From Chloroflexota bacterium (GTDB lineage Bacteria; Chloroflexota; Anaerolineae; Aggregatilineales; J027), in the NCBI GenBank assembly GCA_013112715.1, contig JABFGB010000009.1:115882-179881 (forward strand): a stretch of DNA of 64,000 nt, written 5' to 3'. Position 1 is the first letter of the stretch. Every line of letters starts with the position of its first letter. Position numbers and translations under genes: made by a program. The notes under the pieces are model-generated. The model saw nothing but the letters and a program-made list of their open reading frames with translations, searched no databases and was not told the DNA's origin. Positions 61,773 through 64,000 of the stretch are shown piece after piece.

Positions 61773-63404
61773 ATGCAACTGAAATCAAATGAGGCGTTGT
61801 GGTGGCAACGAGGTGTCATCTACCAAATCTACCCGCGCAGTTTTAAAGACAACAACAATGATGGCATTGGCGATCTGCAAGGGGTCATCAGCAAGCTCGA
61901 TTATTTGGCTGAATTGGGAATAGAGGCCATTTGGCTCTCCCCAATTTATCCCTCCCCAATGGCCGATTTTGGTTATGATGTCAGTGATTATTGCGACATC
62001 AACCCCATGTTCGGCACACTAGGCGATTTTGACATGCTGGTAAAAGAAGCCCATCAACGTGGATTATCTGTCGTTATTGATTTTGTGCCGAATCACTCTT
62101 CCGACCAGCACCCTTGGTTTATCGAGTCGCGTTCCTCACGGAATAATCCTAAGCGAAACTGGTATTTTTGGGCCGACCCCTTAGAGGATGGCAGTCCACC
62201 CAACAATTGGTTATCGGTCTTTGGTGGGTCTGCTTGGGAATGGGACGAAACTACCCAGCAATACTATCTACACAGCTTTCTCAAAGAACAGCCCGATCTC
62301 AATTGGCGTAACCCTGAAGTGAAACAGGCGATGCTTAATGCGGTGCGCTTTTGGCTAGAACGGGAGGTGGACGGTTTCCGCATTGATGTGGCCCACTTTA
62401 TCATGAAAGACCCCCACCTGCGCGATAATCCGCCGAATGAAGACATGAAGACCGACTTCAAACCACTTGGCGATTACGATTCCCAACTGCATATTCACGA
62501 CAAAGGCCATCCCGATATTCACGGCGTCTTGCGCGAATTTCGCGCCCTGCTCGACAGCTACAGCGCTCGTCGTCCACGTTTTTCGGTTGGCGAAATCCAT
62601 ATTTTTGATTGGGCAGAGTGGGCCAAATATTACGGCGAAAAACTGGACGAGTTGCATATGCCGTTCAATTTTGGTTTTATCGGGACGGCATGGAATCCGC
62701 AGATTTTCCAAAAAGTGATTGAGGGGGTCGAAGCCGCTGTACCACAAGGGGCATGGCCCAACTATGTTCTCGGCAACCATGACGAGCACCGGATTGCCAG
62801 CCGCGTTGGGGCCGATGCCGCCCGGTCTGCCATGATGCTGCTATTGACCCTGCGCGGTACACCCACCATCTACTATGGGGATGAGATCGGGATGCATGAT
62901 GTTGACATCCCACCTGAATTGGAACAAGACCCGTGGGGTAAAAACGTCAAAGGTATCGGTTTAGGGCGTGACCCTGAGCGCACGCCGATGCAGTGGGATG
63001 CCAGCGCCAATGCCGGGTTTAGCGCAGCAGGGGTTCAAACATGGCTACCCATCGCCGATGACTATGCTGAGATCAACGTCGCTAATCAGCAAAAAGATGC
63101 CCATTCAATGTTGGCCCTCACCCGCCGATTGCTGGCGCTGCGCCGGGCAACCCCCGCTTTGCATGTCGGAAGTTACAAGGCTGTCCAACAAAACAACGAG
63201 CACTGCCTTGCCTATGTCCGCGATTACGAGGGCGAACGCTGGTTGGTGGCACTCAATTTTTCGGATGCGGCGCAAACCTTAAATTTGCCCCTCAACCAAA
63301 GCGGGCAGATTGTCCTCTCGACGCAGCTAGATCGTGAGGAATCGGTCAATCTCGATTCGTTGCACCTGCGGGCGAATGAAGGTTGCATCATCAAATTAGG
63401 GTAA
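61773..63404 (+). CDS. alpha-glucosidase/oligo-1,6-glucosidase, glycoside hydrolase family 13
   Basis: A 543-residue cytoplasmic GH13 enzyme. Family motifs: VIDFVPNHSSDQHPWF, the nucleophile Asp in GFRIDVAHFIMKD near 204, the acid Glu in FSVGEIHIFDW near 274, and the third carboxylate in VLGNHDEHRIASR near 335. The start IYQIYPRSFKDNNNDGIGDLQG is that of the oligo-1,6-glucosidase/sucrose-hydrolase group. The ATG at 61773 has AAAGGA seven bases upstream; a longer GTG frame is unlikely. Together with the GH31 enzyme it points to use of maltose- or glycogen-like sugars. No transporter is adjacent. Confidence 0.93.
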   Translation: MQLKSNEALWWQRGVIYQIYPRSFKDNNNDGIGDLQGVISKLDYLAELGIEAIWLSPIYPSPMADFGYDVSDYCDINPMFGTLGDFDMLVKEAHQRGLSVVIDFVPNHSSDQHPWFIESRSSRNNPKRNWYFWADPLEDGSPPNNWLSVFGGSAWEWDETTQQYYLHSFLKEQPDLNWRNPEVKQAMLNAVRFWLEREVDGFRIDVAHFIMKDPHLRDNPPNEDMKTDFKPLGDYDSQLHIHDKGHPDIHGVLREFRALLDSYSARRPRFSVGEIHIFDWAEWAKYYGEKLDELHMPFNFGFIGTAWNPQIFQKVIEGVEAAVPQGAWPNYVLGNHDEHRIASRVGADAARSAMMLLLTLRGTPTIYYGDEIGMHDVDIPPELEQDPWGKNVKGIGLGRDPERTPMQWDASANAGFSAAGVQTWLPIADDYAEINVANQQKDAHSMLALTRRLLALRRATPALHVGSYKAVQQNNEHCLAYVRDYEGERWLVALNFSDAAQTLNLPLNQSGQIVLSTQLDREESVNLDSLHLRANEGCIIKLG

Positions 63405-63407
63405 AAA

Positions 63408-63448
63408 ATAATGCCCAGTCCTTCAAAAGCGAGGGTTGGGCATTTTTG
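63408..63448. terminator. bidirectional terminator
   Basis: AATGCCCA and TGGGCATT form a perfect 8-bp stem with about 19 bases between, flanked by A- and T-runs. It ends the GH13 gene and the convergent uridine-kinase remnant. Confidence 0.8.
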
Positions 63449-63457
63449 TTTTTAAAG

Positions 63458-63928
63458 TTACTTGAAGATGAGGTAGGCATTGAGCGAATCGTCGTTCTCC
63501 ACCACGAGATTCGCATGGTCACGGGGATGGCATAAGTCCATATAGAGTTGTTGGGCCGGGATATAGCGTTTTTGATAACGCTCTAATACGACGGCTCTAT
63601 CTCCAAACAGTCGCAAATCACGCTCCAAAGCCCGCGCCAACGCCACCTCGAACGACACATCCACAAAAATGGTGAAATCCCAATAGGTGGTCAATTCAGG
63701 TCGTTGCAGAAACACCCCGTCAAATAACAGAATGGCATTATCCGGCGCGATTTCGAGCGATGAGTGGGCATTGGCATCGGTTCTGAAGTCAAAAAGGGCC
63801 GTTTGATAATACAAATCGCCGTTTTCGCTGAGGGGGTCCAGCAGCAGTTTTTTGAGGGCTGGGTAATCAAATGATACCAGATTCGGGTGTATAATGGAGG
63901 GATGAACCGAATCAAAATAACACCACAC
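63458..63928 (-). pseudogene. uridine-kinase-like gene lacking its 5' part
   Basis: The frame encodes the C-terminal ~140 residues of a uridine kinase/P-loop nucleotide kinase: FDYPALKKLLLDPLSENGD, ILLFDGVFLQRPELTTYWD and FEVALARALERDL. The N-terminal P-loop (about 50-60 residues) is missing. Upstream in this frame a stop follows almost at once, and the first ~16 codons overlap the start of a transposase-like gene on the other strand, so they are probably not native. The real homology ends near 63880. Insertion-linked truncation is the simplest reading. Confidence 0.7.
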
Positions 63929-64000
63929 TTAACGCTCGAAGAATTAGAAGCGGGCTACCGTCAAGCGACGGAAGCAACGGAACGGACGCACTACCAAATC
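63902..64000 (+). CDS. IS630-type transposase, N-terminal fragment running off the window
   Basis: The 33 codons from the ATG at 63902 read MNRIKITPHLTLEELEAGYR and continue with TERTHYQI. This is the typical start of the helix-turn-helix part of IS630-family transposases. The gene continues beyond base 64000. GGAGG lies before the ATG. It abuts the truncated uridine kinase gene, which marks the insertion edge. The left terminal inverted repeat cannot be fixed without the right end. Confidence 0.6.
   Translation, partial: MNRIKITPHLTLEELEAGYRQATEATERTHYQI

Noticed and set aside
63929..64000. Continuation of the uridine kinase frame to the window edge
   Set aside because: A stop codon lies directly upstream of the first GTG in that frame, and the opposite strand reads as a transposase start.

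Overview
The window is a chromosomal stretch of a bacterium that I read as a member of Chloroflexota, probably Anaerolineae-like. This is inferred from gene style and not from a marker gene: long Thr/Pro-rich spacers behind lipoprotein or transmembrane anchors, SH3b and Ig-like surface proteins, DUF2723 and other GT-C membrane proteins, a large class A penicillin-binding protein with a C-terminal extension, a CysO/JAMM/CysM-type sulfur cluster, and a partner-switching phosphatase. Base composition looks moderately GC and fairly even. The exceptions are one AT-richer gene (61123-61689) and an insertion sequence entering at the right edge. Coding density is high. Several genes use GTG or TTG starts, and several starts were moved here from the longest open frame to the codon with a proper ribosome binding site.

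Left part (1-16466): a surface SH3b protein, a PaaG-like enoyl-CoA hydratase, the DNA translocase FtsK, a GH31 glucosidase, an NAD-dependent epimerase coupled to an atypical response regulator, a degenerate FmdB-like protein, a rarA-tsaC pair, and a compact three-gene operon (methyltransferase, FAD oxidoreductase, type III polyketide synthase) joined by two 4-bp overlaps. A tRNA-Arg(ACG) gene with its own promoter and terminator follows at 16647-16722.

Middle part (16948-33523): an acyl-CoA synthetase with two alpha/beta hydrolases; a set of membrane GT-C proteins with a secreted GH39-like hydrolase; lysine 2,3-aminomutase followed by a D-Ala-D-Ala-ligase-like ATP-grasp enzyme and, convergently, a histone-deacetylase-fold amidohydrolase; TatA; and a two-gene partner-switching module (sensor-GAF-PP2C-HATPase fusion plus STAS protein).

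Sulfur region (33603-39579, all minus strand): the order of transcription is a structured leader RNA with promoter and attenuator-like hairpin, cysteine synthase, a JAMM protease, a MoaD/CysO-type sulfur carrier ending in Gly-Gly-Arg, a DUF4395 membrane protein, a membrane-anchored thioredoxin, a MoeZ-type E1/rhodanese, then a terminator, a rhodanese and a lipoprotein. This looks like a complete protein-thiocarboxylate cysteine pathway whose carrier must be trimmed before use.

Right part (39580-64000): ChrA, a GT-C membrane protein, a macro-like plus nucleoside-deoxyribosyltransferase/TIR-like protein behind a membrane-anchored protein, a sulfite-oxidase-like enzyme, QueG, a secreted alpha/alpha-toroid protein just upstream of a haem-type ABC importer (HmuTUV-like), an alpha/beta hydrolase, the penicillin-binding protein, a lipoprotein built of tandem repeats, a small operon ending in a NIF3 protein and a DUF6891-like protein, a GH13 glucosidase, and a uridine-kinase-like gene whose 5' end is cut off next to an IS630-type transposase that runs off the window. 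The most interesting candidates for undescribed biology are the leader RNA with the GGR-ending carrier, the KamA/ATP-grasp/amidohydrolase neighbourhood, the macro/TIR-like protein and the toroid protein beside the haem importer.
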